A DNA stretch of 64,000 bases from contig NZ_VYRZ01000003.1 of NCBI RefSeq assembly GCF_008710705.1, positions 496,001 to 560,000 on the forward strand, in the 5' to 3' direction. The position numbers and the translations under genes were made by a program. This DNA is from Microbacterium radiodurans. GTDB taxonomy: Bacteria; Actinomycetota; Actinomycetes; Actinomycetales; Microbacteriaceae. This document shows, one piece after another, positions 40,438-48,800 of the stretch. Numbering within the stretch: the stretch's first letter is position 1; every line of letters begins with the position of its first letter. The notes beneath the pieces are model-generated. The model was not told where the DNA came from and searched no databases. It saw only the letters and a program-made list of their open reading frames with translations.

Positions 40438-40510
40438 ATGCAAGGGAATGGGCACGACACCCCGGTGTTCGATGACGGATGCCGGGGTGTCGCGCCGAAT
40501 CCCTTGCATC
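40438..40510. repeat. Palindromic element A, copy 3
   Basis: GATGCAAGGG and CCCTTGCATC outer arms; inner arms CGACACCCCGG and CCGGGGTGTCG are perfect inverse copies. Compared with copy 4 the inner stem differs at paired positions, so pairing is kept while sequence changes. Confidence 0.75.
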
Positions 40511-40571
40511 CGGGTACGGGGGCAGAACCGGGGCGGAGGGAGAGCCCGACCGAGCCCGGGCCGGCAGCCAC

Positions 40572-40660
40572 ACGGGGCCGGAGCCCCGCCGGGCCAGCAC
40601 ACGGGCCGGAGCCCCACCGGGCCGGAGCCCCGCGGGGCCGGAGCCCGACCGGGCCGGCAG
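40572..40660. repeat. GC-rich degenerate tandem repeat
   Basis: About five imperfect units built on GGGGCCGGAGCCCC, each about 17-20 bases. Each unit is itself nearly palindromic. No reading frame is convincing on either strand. Confidence 0.55.
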
Positions 40661-40710
40661 GGTGCGGGGCGGGGAACTCCGCACCCGGGGCTGGCCCCGC
40701 CGCGTGCCCG

Positions 40711-40785
40711 GATGCAAGGAGAAATGCGCGACGCGCCGGGCGAGAGGGTCTCGCACCGGCGCGTCGCGCACGATTCCTTGCATCC
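40711..40785. repeat. Palindromic element A, copy 4
   Basis: GATGCAAGG and CCTTGCATC outer arms; inner arms CGACGCGCCGG and CCGGCGCGTCG are perfect. The unpaired linkers between outer and inner stems differ from those of the other copies. Confidence 0.75.
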
Positions 40786-40825
40786 CGGCACATGCGGCGG
40801 GGCAAGCGGTACACGCGGCGGGGTG

Positions 40826-40922
40826 CCCGGCACGCCCGGCACGCCCGGCACGCCCGGCCCGGCACGCCCGGCCCGGCACGCCCGGCCCGGCATACCCGGC
40901 CCGGCACACCCGGCCCGGCAAG
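40826..40922. repeat. Tandem CCCGGC array downstream of pstB
   Basis: Three 9-base units CCCGGCACG are followed by about five 14-base units CCCGGCCCGGCACG, with drift near the right end (ATA, ACA). It ends 30 bases from the pstB stop and might act as a pausing or termination zone for the pst operon. It is not a CRISPR array: units are too short and have no unique spacers. Confidence 0.65.
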
Positions 40923-40951
40923 CACCCCCCCGGGTCACCCCGGAAGCGGGG

Positions 40952-41731
40952 TCATCCGAAGCGGCCGGAGACGTAGTCCTCGGTGGCCTGGACCGACGGG
41001 GTCGTGAAGATCGACGTCGTGTTGTCGTACTCGATGAGCTTGCCGGGCTTGCCGGTGCCGGCGATGTTGAAGAACGCGGTCTTGTCGGAGACGCGGGAGG
41101 CCTGCTGCATGTTGTGCGTGACGATGACGATCGTGTAGTCGCTCTTGAGCTCCTCGATCAGCTCCTCGATCGCGAAGGTCGAGATCGGGTCGAGGGCCGA
41201 GCAGGGCTCGTCCATGAGGAGGACATCGGGCGACACCGCGATCGCGCGAGCGATGCAGAGGCGCTGCTGCTGACCGCCCGAGAGACCGGAGCCCGGCTTC
41301 TCGAGACGGTCCTTGACCTCGTTCCACAGGTTCGCGCCGCGCAGGGACTGCTCGACGAGCGCGTCGGCGTCCGAGCGCGAGATGCGCTTGTTGTTGAGCT
41401 TCACGCCCGCCAGCACGTTCTCGCGGATCGACATCGTGGGGAACGGGTTCGGGCGCTGGAAGACCATGCCGATCTGACGGCGAACGAGCACCGGGTCGAC
41501 GCTCGGGCCGTACAGGTCGTCGCCGTCGAGCAGCACGCTGCCCTCGACGCGGCCACCGGGGATGACCTCGTGCATGCGGTTCAGCGTGCGGAGGAAGGTC
41601 GACTTGCCGCAGCCCGAGGGGCCGATGAATGCGGTGACGCTGCGCGGCTCGATCTGCAGCGAGACACCCTCGACTGCCAGGAAGTCGCTGTAGTAGACGT
41701 TGAGGTCGTTGACTTCGATGCTCTTGGACAC
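40952..41731 (-). CDS. pstB: Phosphate ABC transporter ATP-binding protein PstB
   Basis: A 259-residue ATPase of the high-affinity phosphate importer. Walker [10 protein letters not shown] (about 37-45), [13 protein letters not shown] (a PstB hallmark), Q-loop [13 protein letters not shown], signature [15 protein letters not shown], Walker [17 protein letters not shown] and switch His in IVTHNMQQA. The end [11 protein letters not shown] is also typical. It is the last gene of pstSCAB, 35 bases after pstA. Confidence 0.97.
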   Translation of the reverse strand: MSKSIEVNDLNVYYSDFLAVEGVSLQIEPRSVTAFIGPSGCGKSTFLRTLNRMHEVIPGGRVEGSVLLDGDDLYGPSVDPVLVRRQIGMVFQRPNPFPTMSIRENVLAGVKLNNKRISRSDADALVEQSLRGANLWNEVKDRLEKPGSGLSGGQQQRLCIARAIAVSPDVLLMDEPCSALDPISTFAIEELIEELKSDYTIVIVTHNMQQASRVSDKTAFFNIAGTGKPGKLIEYDNTTSIFTTPSVQATEDYVSGRFG

Positions 41732-41766
41732 TTCTGAATTCCTCTAACTGGCTTCGGGATGCCGGT

Positions 41767-42870
41767 TCAGCGGCCGAACTTGGGGGCGAACTTCTTCGCG
41801 ACGAAGCGCGCGACGAGGTTCAGGACCATGACGATGATGATGAGGGTGAGAGCACCGGCCCACGCGCGCTGGAGCGCCGCGTCGATGTTGGTGCCGGGGT
41901 TCTGGAACTGGTCGAAGACGAAGACCGGGAGGGTCATCATCGGCTGCGACGCGAGGTTCATGTTGAGCGAGTTCGTGAACCCGGCGGTCAGCAGCAGCGG
42001 CGCCGTCTCGCCGATGACACGCGAGACCGACAGCATGATGCCCGTCGTGATGCCGGCGATCGAGGTGGGGAGGACGACCTTGAGGATCGTCAGCCACTTC
42101 GGCACACCGAGCGCGTACGACGCCTCGCGCAGCTCGTTGGGAACCAGGCGCAGCATCTCCTCGCTCGAGCGCACGACGACCGGGATCATCAGCACAGACA
42201 GGGCGAGCGCGCCCATGAAGCCGGTGTTCAGGCCCGGGCCGAAGAGCAGCGCGAAGAGGGCGACGATGAACAGACCCGCGACGATCGAGGGGATGCCGGT
42301 CATCACGTCGACGAAGAAGGTGATCGACTTCGCGAGCCGCCCGCGGCCGTACTCGACGAGGTAGATCGAGGTCATGAGGCCGATCGGCACCGAGATGAGC
42401 GCGGCGACGCCGGTGATGAGGAGCGTTCCCCAGATCGCGTGCAGCGCGCCGCCGCCCTCGCCGACGACGCTGCGCATCGTCCAGCTGAAGAAAGTGCTGT
42501 CGAAGCGGGCGACGCCGTTGGCGACGACCGTCCACAGCAGCGACACGAGCGGGAGCAGCACGATGAGGAACGCGATGCTCACGACGACGGTCGCGAGGCG
42601 GTTCACCGCGTGGCGGCGCGACTCGACGATGGCGGAGAGCGTCACGAGACCGATCGCGAAGACGACCGCGGCGACGACCGTCGCGCCGGCGATGTTGAAG
42701 TCGGCGAGCTCGTTGCCGATGTTCAGCACGGCGAAGATGACGATGCCGATGAGGGCGCTCAGCCCGAGCAGAGCCCACGGCATCCACTTCGGCAGGCGAC
42801 CGGCGGTCAGCGAGCTGCGCGCCGGGCGGGACTCGGCCGCGCGGGGCGGGCGAACAGCGGTGGTCGACAT
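41767..42870 (-). CDS. pstA: Phosphate ABC transporter permease PstA
   Basis: A 367-residue membrane subunit with an N-terminal extension and two extra hydrophobic segments before the core permease. The core contains RFDSTFFSWTMRSVVGEGGG, ALFALLFGPGLNTGFMGALA, the EAA-like SYALGVPKWLTILKVVLPT and ASQPMMTLPVFVFDQFQNPG. It pairs with PstC to form the phosphate channel. Confidence 0.95.
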   Translation of the reverse strand: MSTTAVRPPRAAESRPARSSLTAGRLPKWMPWALLGLSALIGIVIFAVLNIGNELADFNIAGATVVAAVVFAIGLVTLSAIVESRRHAVNRLATVVVSIAFLIVLLPLVSLLWTVVANGVARFDSTFFSWTMRSVVGEGGGALHAIWGTLLITGVAALISVPIGLMTSIYLVEYGRGRLAKSITFFVDVMTGIPSIVAGLFIVALFALLFGPGLNTGFMGALALSVLMIPVVVRSSEEMLRLVPNELREASYALGVPKWLTILKVVLPTSIAGITTGIMLSVSRVIGETAPLLLTAGFTNSLNMNLASQPMMTLPVFVFDQFQNPGTNIDAALQRAWAGALTLIIIVMVLNLVARFVAKKFAPKFGR

Positions 42871-42871
42871 C

Positions 42872-43840
42872 TCAGTTCGCTCCAGAGAACTCGGCGCGGC
42901 GGTTGACGATATACCGGGCGATGGCGTTGACGGCGAAGGTCACCACGAACAGGATCAGACCCGTCGCGATGAGGACGTTGACGCCCGTGCCGTAGGCCTC
43001 GCCGAAGTTCAGGGCGATGTTGGCCGGGATGGGGGTCGGGTTGCTCGAGGTGAGCACCTGGAAGGTGACGATGCCGGTGGCCGAGAGCACCATGGTGACG
43101 GCCATCGTCTCGCCGAGCGCACGACCGAGCGCGAGCATCGCGGCCGAGACCATGCCGCCGCGGGCGAACGGGAAGACGGCCATGCGGATCATCTCCCAGC
43201 GCGTCGCGCCGAGGGCGAGCGCTGCCTCTTCGTGGAGCTTCGGCGTCTGCAGGAAGACCTCGCGGCAGATGGCGGTCATGATCGGGAGGATCATGACGGC
43301 GAGCACGAGGGATGCCGTGAGGATCGTGCGGCCGGTCGGCGAGGGCTGACCGGAGAAGACGATGAACCAGCCGCCCGCTTCGTTCAGCTCGACGTAGAAC
43401 GGCTGCAGCAGGCGGGAGAACACCAGCGCACCCCAGAGGCCGTAGACGACCGAGGGGATCGCCGCGAGCAGGTCGATCACGTAGCCGATCACGGAGGCGA
43501 GGCGACGGGGCGCGTAGTGCGAGATGAAGAGCGCGACGCCGATGGCGAGCGGCGCGGCCACGAGCAGCGCCATGAACGACGCCCAGATCGTGCCGAACAC
43601 GAAGGGCCAGACGTACTGCAGGAACGGCACGCCGTTCAGGAACTGCGTGCCCTCGGGATCGGCCGTCAGCGCCGGGATGCTCTGGGCGATGAGGAAGAAG
43701 GTGACCGCCGCGAGGACGGCCAGGATGACGATACCGGCGCCGAGCGCGGTACCGGAGAAGGCGAGGTCACCAGGACGCTTCTTCGCCTTCGTCGTGACCG
43801 GCGCCGACGTGTCGGCGGCCGGGGGAGCTGAGGTGGTCAT
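42872..43840 (-). CDS. pstC: Phosphate ABC transporter permease PstC
   Basis: A 322-residue permease with six helices. Typical phrases are TFFLIAQSIPALTADPEGTQ, FLQYVWPFVFGTIWASFMAL, PSVVYGLWGALVFSRLLQP, EVFLQTPKLHEEAALALGAT and GRALGETMAVTMVLSA. A stem-loop at 43873-43906 separates it from pstS. It is followed after one base by pstA. Confidence 0.95.
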   Translation of the reverse strand: MTTSAPPAADTSAPVTTKAKKRPGDLAFSGTALGAGIVILAVLAAVTFFLIAQSIPALTADPEGTQFLNGVPFLQYVWPFVFGTIWASFMALLVAAPLAIGVALFISHYAPRRLASVIGYVIDLLAAIPSVVYGLWGALVFSRLLQPFYVELNEAGGWFIVFSGQPSPTGRTILTASLVLAVMILPIMTAICREVFLQTPKLHEEAALALGATRWEMIRMAVFPFARGGMVSAAMLALGRALGETMAVTMVLSATGIVTFQVLTSSNPTPIPANIALNFGEAYGTGVNVLIATGLILFVVTFAVNAIARYIVNRRAEFSGAN

Positions 43841-43872
43841 CTTCTCCTCTGTGATCCGTTATCTCCGCGCGA

Positions 43873-43906
43873 AGCCGGGTGGCGCCCGAGGAGGCACCAC
43901 CCGGCT
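43873..43906 (-). terminator. Stem-loop between pstS and pstC
   Basis: AGCCGGGTGGCGCC (43873-43886) pairs with GGCACCACCCGGCT (43893-43906), 13 of 14 positions, with a six-base loop. It lies 12 bases after the pstS stop. No T-run follows, so it probably attenuates or protects the pstS message rather than ending all transcription. Confidence 0.6.
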
Positions 43907-43918
43907 CGCTGGGGTGAC

Positions 43919-45031
43919 TTACTGAGCGGTCCCGATCAGGGCGACGGCGTCGGCGACCTGCGAGCGCAGGTCGGCCGACAGCGGAGCGGAGCCGGCAGCC
44001 TCAGCGGCGGCGTTCTGGCCCTCTTCGCTGGCGACGTACTCGAAGTACGAGCGCACGATGTCGGCGGTCGCCTCGTCCTCGTACTGCTCGCACGCGATGA
44101 GGTAGCTCACCAGGGCGATCGGGTACGAGCCGGCGGGAGCGGCAGCCGGGTCGACCTCGAAGACGAGGTCGCCCTCGCCGCGGCCCTCGGCCAGCGGCGA
44201 TGCGGAGACGAGCTGCGCAGCGGCCTCGGCCGAGAACGGCACGAAGTCACCGGCGACGCCGATGGCGACCGAGCCGAGGTCACCGGCGCGCGAGGCGTCG
44301 ATGTAGCCGATGGTGCCCTCACCCGCGGTCATCGCGGCCTCGACACCCGAGGTCTGCTGAGCCGACTCGGAGCGCGTGGTCGAGACGGGCCACTCGTCGC
44401 CGTCCTCGTAGGGCCACGCCTCGGGCGCGACCGAGGCGAGGTACTCGGTGAAGGTGCCGGTGGTGCCCGAGGCGTCGCCGCGGTAGACCGGGGTGATGTT
44501 GGTCGACGGCAGGTCGGCGTCGGGGTTCAGCTCGGCGATGGCCGGGTCGTTCCAGGTGGCGATCTTCTCGTCGAAGATCTGGCCGATGACGTCGGGCGTC
44601 AGGTTCAGCTCGGTGATGCCGGGCAGGTTGAACACGACGGCGACCGGCGAGATGTAGGCCGGGATCTCGACGATGTCGGGGGTCACGCACGAGCCGAACT
44701 CGCCGGCGGCGAGCTCCTCCTCGTTGAAGGCGCGGTCGGAGCCGATGAACTGGCTCGAGCCGGCGATGAAGTTCTCGCGGCCCGTGCCCGAACCGGTGGG
44801 CTGGTAGTTGATCGTCACGCCGCCGTTGGTGTTCTGGAACTCGGCGGTCCAGGCCTGCTGCGCAGCGCCCTGCGACGAGGCGCCGGTCGCGTTGACCGTG
44901 CCCGACAGCGACGAGGCGTCGCCCGAGGCGTCGCCGCCCGGAGCGGGCTCGTTCGCCGGGGTGCAGGCGGTGAGCGCGAGGGCGGCAACGGCGCCGAGGG
45001 CGCCGATCTGGGCGAAACGGGAAAGCTTCAC
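43919..45031 (-). CDS. pstS: Phosphate-binding lipoprotein PstS
   Basis: A 370-residue binding protein. The lipobox LALTAC precedes a Gly/Ser/Asp-rich spacer. The phosphate site motifs are NATGASSQGAAQQAWTAEFQ, YQPTGSGTGRENFIAG, FIGSDRAFNEEE and VYRGDASGTTGTFTEYL. The GTG at 45031 follows GAAGGAA. It leads the pst operon behind a PHO box, so phosphate starvation through RegX3 should induce it. Confidence 0.95.
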   Translation of the reverse strand: MKLSRFAQIGALGAVAALALTACTPANEPAPGGDASGDASSLSGTVNATGASSQGAAQQAWTAEFQNTNGGVTINYQPTGSGTGRENFIAGSSQFIGSDRAFNEEELAAGEFGSCVTPDIVEIPAYISPVAVVFNLPGITELNLTPDVIGQIFDEKIATWNDPAIAELNPDADLPSTNITPVYRGDASGTTGTFTEYLASVAPEAWPYEDGDEWPVSTTRSESAQQTSGVEAAMTAGEGTIGYIDASRAGDLGSVAIGVAGDFVPFSAEAAAQLVSASPLAEGRGEGDLVFEVDPAAAPAGSYPIALVSYLIACEQYEDEATADIVRSYFEYVASEEGQNAAAEAAGSAPLSADLRSQVADAVALIGTAQ

Positions 45032-45083
45032 GTTGTGATTCCTTCGGGTATGAGGGACTGCCCTTGGTGCAGGGCACGGAGAG

Positions 45084-45089
45084 AACGTA
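45084..45089 (-). promoter_or_regulatory. Candidate -10 of the pst operon (TACGTT)
   Basis: Minus-strand TACGTT about 30 bases downstream of the GGTGAAC repeats, a spacing that fits an activator-bound promoter. Confidence 0.4.
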
Positions 45090-45120
45090 GACACCGTGCC
45101 TTACGAGAGTGCGCTGTGAG

Positions 45121-45138
45121 GGTGAACGGAAGGTGAAC
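45121..45138. promoter_or_regulatory. PHO box upstream of pstS
   Basis: GGTGAAC at 45121-45127 and 45132-45138, an exact 11-base step, read as GTTCACC repeats toward pstS. This is the actinobacterial PhoP/RegX3-type site. It also lies 88 bases upstream of the divergent histone-like gene. Confidence 0.8.
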
Positions 45139-45212
45139 GGCCGGCGGGCAACCGAGGGCGTTCCCCGTGTGGGTGCGGGCGTGCCGTGCGTCGATCGTTT
45201 ACCTGGCATCGG

Positions 45213-45218
45213 TACGGT
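45213..45218 (+). promoter_or_regulatory. -10 box of a leaderless promoter (TACGGT)
   Basis: TACGGT, seven bases, then ATG at 45226. Confidence 0.55.
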
Positions 45219-45225
45219 GTGCGCC

Positions 45226-45873
45226 ATGTCGAAGACCCCGAAGGTCGAACGCGCGGCGCGTGATGCCGTCGACGAGACCACTGCCGCCATCACCGATGCC
45301 CGCAAGACGGCCAAGAAGCTGCCGAAGAAGATCGCCCGTCCGGTGCACGCCGCGATCGACGACGCGCGCGACGCGACCGACGTGTCGAAGAAGGACGTGC
45401 GGAAGAGGCCCAAGAAGGTCGCGAAGCGTGCGCGCGCCGCCGCCGAGCGCCTCGAGAAGGCGGTCGCGACCGCTCTCGCCCGCGCCGCCGAGAAGGCGCG
45501 GCTGCGCGCGGAGGCGGATCGCGCCGAGCGCGAGGCCCGCCGGGCCGAGGACGAGGCCGCCGCCAAGAAGGCGGAATCGAAGGCCCGCCGCCGTGCCGCG
45601 GCGAAGGCCGAGAAGGCGGCCGCGCGTGCCGCGCTGGCGTCGCGCGAGGCGGACGACGAGCTCGCCGCCGCCCTCGGCGCCCCCGGGGCGGATGACGACG
45701 ACATCGAGACGCCGGTCGACGACGACGCCGAGACGCCTGCCGAGACGACCGGCGCGGACCTCGCGGCGCTGTCGGACCTCACCGTCGCCGAGCTCCGCGC
45801 CCGGGCGCGCGCGGCCGGGCTGACCGGATACTCGCGCCAGACCAAGGCCGAGCTCGTCCAGCGGCTCAGCTGA
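45226..45873 (+). CDS. Lys/Ala-rich histone-like protein with C-terminal Rho-N/SAP-like domain
   Basis: A 215-residue protein. Residues 20-155 are a long charged helix rich in Lys, Arg, Ala and Glu (KKAESKARRRAAAKAEKAAA), probably coiled coil and nucleic-acid binding like histone H1-type tails. An acidic linker follows, then a C-terminal helical domain SDLTVAELRARARAAGLTGY SRQTKAELVQRLS, which matches the Rho N-terminal/SAP-like fold. It probably binds DNA or RNA. It is leaderless, and the NRPS-like gene follows after a two-base gap, so both may be cotranscribed. Confidence 0.7.
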   Translation: MSKTPKVERAARDAVDETTAAITDARKTAKKLPKKIARPVHAAIDDARDATDVSKKDVRKRPKKVAKRARAAAERLEKAVATALARAAEKARLRAEADRAEREARRAEDEAAAKKAESKARRRAAAKAEKAAARAALASREADDELAAALGAPGADDDDIETPVDDDAETPAETTGADLAALSDLTVAELRARARAAGLTGYSRQTKAELVQRLS

Positions 45874-45874
45874 G

Positions 45875-48800
45875 GTGGACGCCACGGCGCCGGCCACGAC
45901 GCAGGCTTCACTCGACCGGAGCGCGCGCACCCCTCCCGAGCGCACGCTCCTCGACGTGCTCCGGGCCACGGCGGCCCGTCACCCCGAAGCGTCCGCCCTC
46001 GACGACGGCTCGGGTGCGCTGAGCTACCGCGAGCTGATGGCCCGCGTGGGGCGTCTGGCCACCCGGCTGCACGAGGCCGGGGTCGGTCGCGGCGACCGCG
46101 TCGGCGTGCGAATGCCGTCCGGCTCCCAGGAGCTGTACCTCTCCATCCTCGGCATCCTCGCCGCCGGCGCCGCCTACGTGCCCGTCGACGCCGACGACCC
46201 CGACGATCGCGCCCGGCTGGTGTTCGGAGAGGCAGGGGTCCGCGGGATCATCGGCGGCGACGGCGACTTCGTGCCCTCGGCGCAATTCGCGGACTCGGCC
46301 GGGGCCGGCGAGACGTCGGCCGCCACCGCGCCCGCACCGCTGTTCGCGGGCGATGCGCCGCATCCGTCGACCGACACCCTCGGCAGCCTGCCGCAGCCGA
46401 CTCCCGACGACGACGCCTGGGTCATCTTCACGTCCGGGTCGACCGGTGTGCCCAAGGGCGTCGCGGTCTCGCACCGGTCGGCCGCGGCCTTCGTCGACGC
46501 CGAGGCGCGGCTCTTCGTCGCCGCCGCGCCGCTCGGCCCGGGCGACCGCGTGCTCGCGGGACTCTCGGTGGGTTTCGACGCCTCGTGCGAAGAGATGTGG
46601 CTGGCCTGGCGTCACGGCGCCTGCCTCGTGCCCGCCCCGCGCGCTCTCGTGCGATCCGGCGAGGACCTCGCCCCGTGGCTCCTCCGCCAGGGCATCACCG
46701 TCGTCTCGACGGTGCCGACCCTCGCCGCGATGTGGCCGGCCGCGCTCATCGAGAATGTCCGGCTGCTCATCTTCGGCGGGGAGGCCTGCCCGCCCGAGCT
46801 GGCCGCACGGCTCGCCTCGGCCGATCGCGAGGTCTGGAACACGTACGGGCCGACCGAGGCGACGGTCGTCGCGTGCGCAGCGCCCCTCACCGGCGAGGGG
46901 CCCGTGCGCATCGGGCTGCCGCTCGACGGCTGGGACCTCGCCGTCGTCGACCCCTCCGGAGCGCGCGTCGCCGAGGGCGAGACGGGCGAGCTCATCATCG
47001 GCGGCGTCGGCCTGGCGCGCTACCTCGACCCGGTGAAGGATGCCGAGAAGTACGCGCCGATGCCGAGCCTCGGCTGGGAGCGCGCCTACCGTTCGGGCGA
47101 CCTCGTCCGCTTCGAATCCGCGGGGCTGGTCTTCCAGGGGCGCGCCGACGACCAGGTCAAGGTCGGCGGCCGCCGCATCGAGCTCGGCGAGGTCGAGTCG
47201 GCGCTGCAGGATCTGCCCGGCGTCTCGGGCGCGGCGGCCGCCGTCCGCACCACCGAGGCGGGAGTGCCGATCCTCGTCGGCTACCTCGCCGCCGCCCCGG
47301 ACTTCGACCGCCTGGCCGCGCGCGCCCTCCTCGCCGAGCGCCTGCCCGCGCCCCTCGTGCCGCTGCTCGCCGTGGTCGACGAGCTGCCCGTCCGCACGAG
47401 CGGCAAAGTCGACCGTGCCGCGCTCCCGTGGCCGCTGCCCGAGCTCGACGCGCCCTCCGCCGACTTCACCCCGGCCGAGGCGTGGCTCGCGCAGCAGTGG
47501 CAGGCCGTGCTCGGGATGCCGGTGCCCGGCCCCAAAGCGGACTTCTTCGACCTCGGGGGCGGCTCGCTCGCCGCCGCTCAGCTCGTCTCGCTCATCCGCG
47601 TCCGCGTTCCGGAGTTCGCGGTCGCCGACATCTACGACCTGCCTCGCCTGGGCGCGATGGCGCGCGCGCTCGGTCCGCTGCCCGCCTCGGACGAGGCCGG
47701 CAGCTATCACCGCCCGGCGCCGACGCCGCGGCGCACCCAGTGGGTGCAGACGCTCCTCGGCATCCCGCTGTTCGTGCTCTCGGGCGCTCGATGGCTGCTT
47801 TACCTGATGACCGCCTCCGCCATCCTGCGCCTCGCACCCGGATTCGAGGTGCTCCCCGAGGTGCCGTGGCCCGTGCTCGTGGCCGGACTCCTCGTCTTCG
47901 CGACGCCCTTCGGCCGCATGGCCGTCGCGGTCGTCGCTGCCCGCTTGCTGCTGGGCGGCCTCCGCCCGGGCGACTACCCGCGCGGCGGCGCCGTGCACCT
48001 GCGGCTCTGGCTCGCCGAGCAGGTCGCCGACCAGATCGACGCCGTCGGCCTGTCGGGGGCGCCCTGGGCCGTCGCCTACGCGCGTGCCCTCGGCGCCCGC
48101 ATCGGCCGCGGCGTCGACCTGCACAGCCTGCCCCCGGTCACCGGGATGCTCGAGATCGGCGACGGCGCGGCCATCGAGCCCGAGGTCGACCTGTCGGGGT
48201 ACTGGATCGACGGCGATGTCGTACGCATCGGCGGCATCCGGATCGGCGCCGACGCGAGCATCGGCGCGCGCAGCACGCTGGCTCCCGGGACGAAGATCGG
48301 CCGTCGAGCCGAGATCGCGCCCGGCTCGGCCGTGTTCGGACGGGTGCGGGCCGATCAGACGTGGGCGGGTTCGCCCGCCGTACGCGTGGGCGGTGCGGCC
48401 GAGTCGGGCTGGCCGACGCACCGTGCGCCCGCCGGGCGGCGCTGGCTCGTCGCGTACGCCCTCGCCGCGGCGGTCCTCGGCCTGCTGCCGCTCACCGCGC
48501 TCGCCGCGGGCGGTCTGGTGCTCGCGCAGGGTGTGCGCGGAGCCGAGACCCTCGGGGCGGCGCTCGCCGGTGCGATGGTGTGGCTCGTGCCTGCGACGCT
48601 GGCCGCCGGCATCCTGTTCGCGCTCGCCGTCGTCGTGCTCGTGCGCCTGCTGAGCATCGGGCTCGTCGAGGGCGTCCATCCGGTGCGCAGCCGCATCGGA
48701 TGGCAGGTGTGGGCGACCGAGCGCCTGCTCGATTCGGCGCGCACCGTGCTCTTCCCGATCTACTCGAGCCTCGCGACACCGGTCTGGCTGCGTCTGCTCG

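Noticed and set aside
40313..40921. N-terminal extension of the DUF559 frame by about 200 codons
   Set aside because: The extension is translated tandem repeat and element A sequence. The ATG at 40312 begins the recognisable domain.
40826..40922. CRISPR-like array
   Set aside because: Units are 9-14 bases with no unique spacers and no cas genes are nearby; it is a simple tandem repeat.
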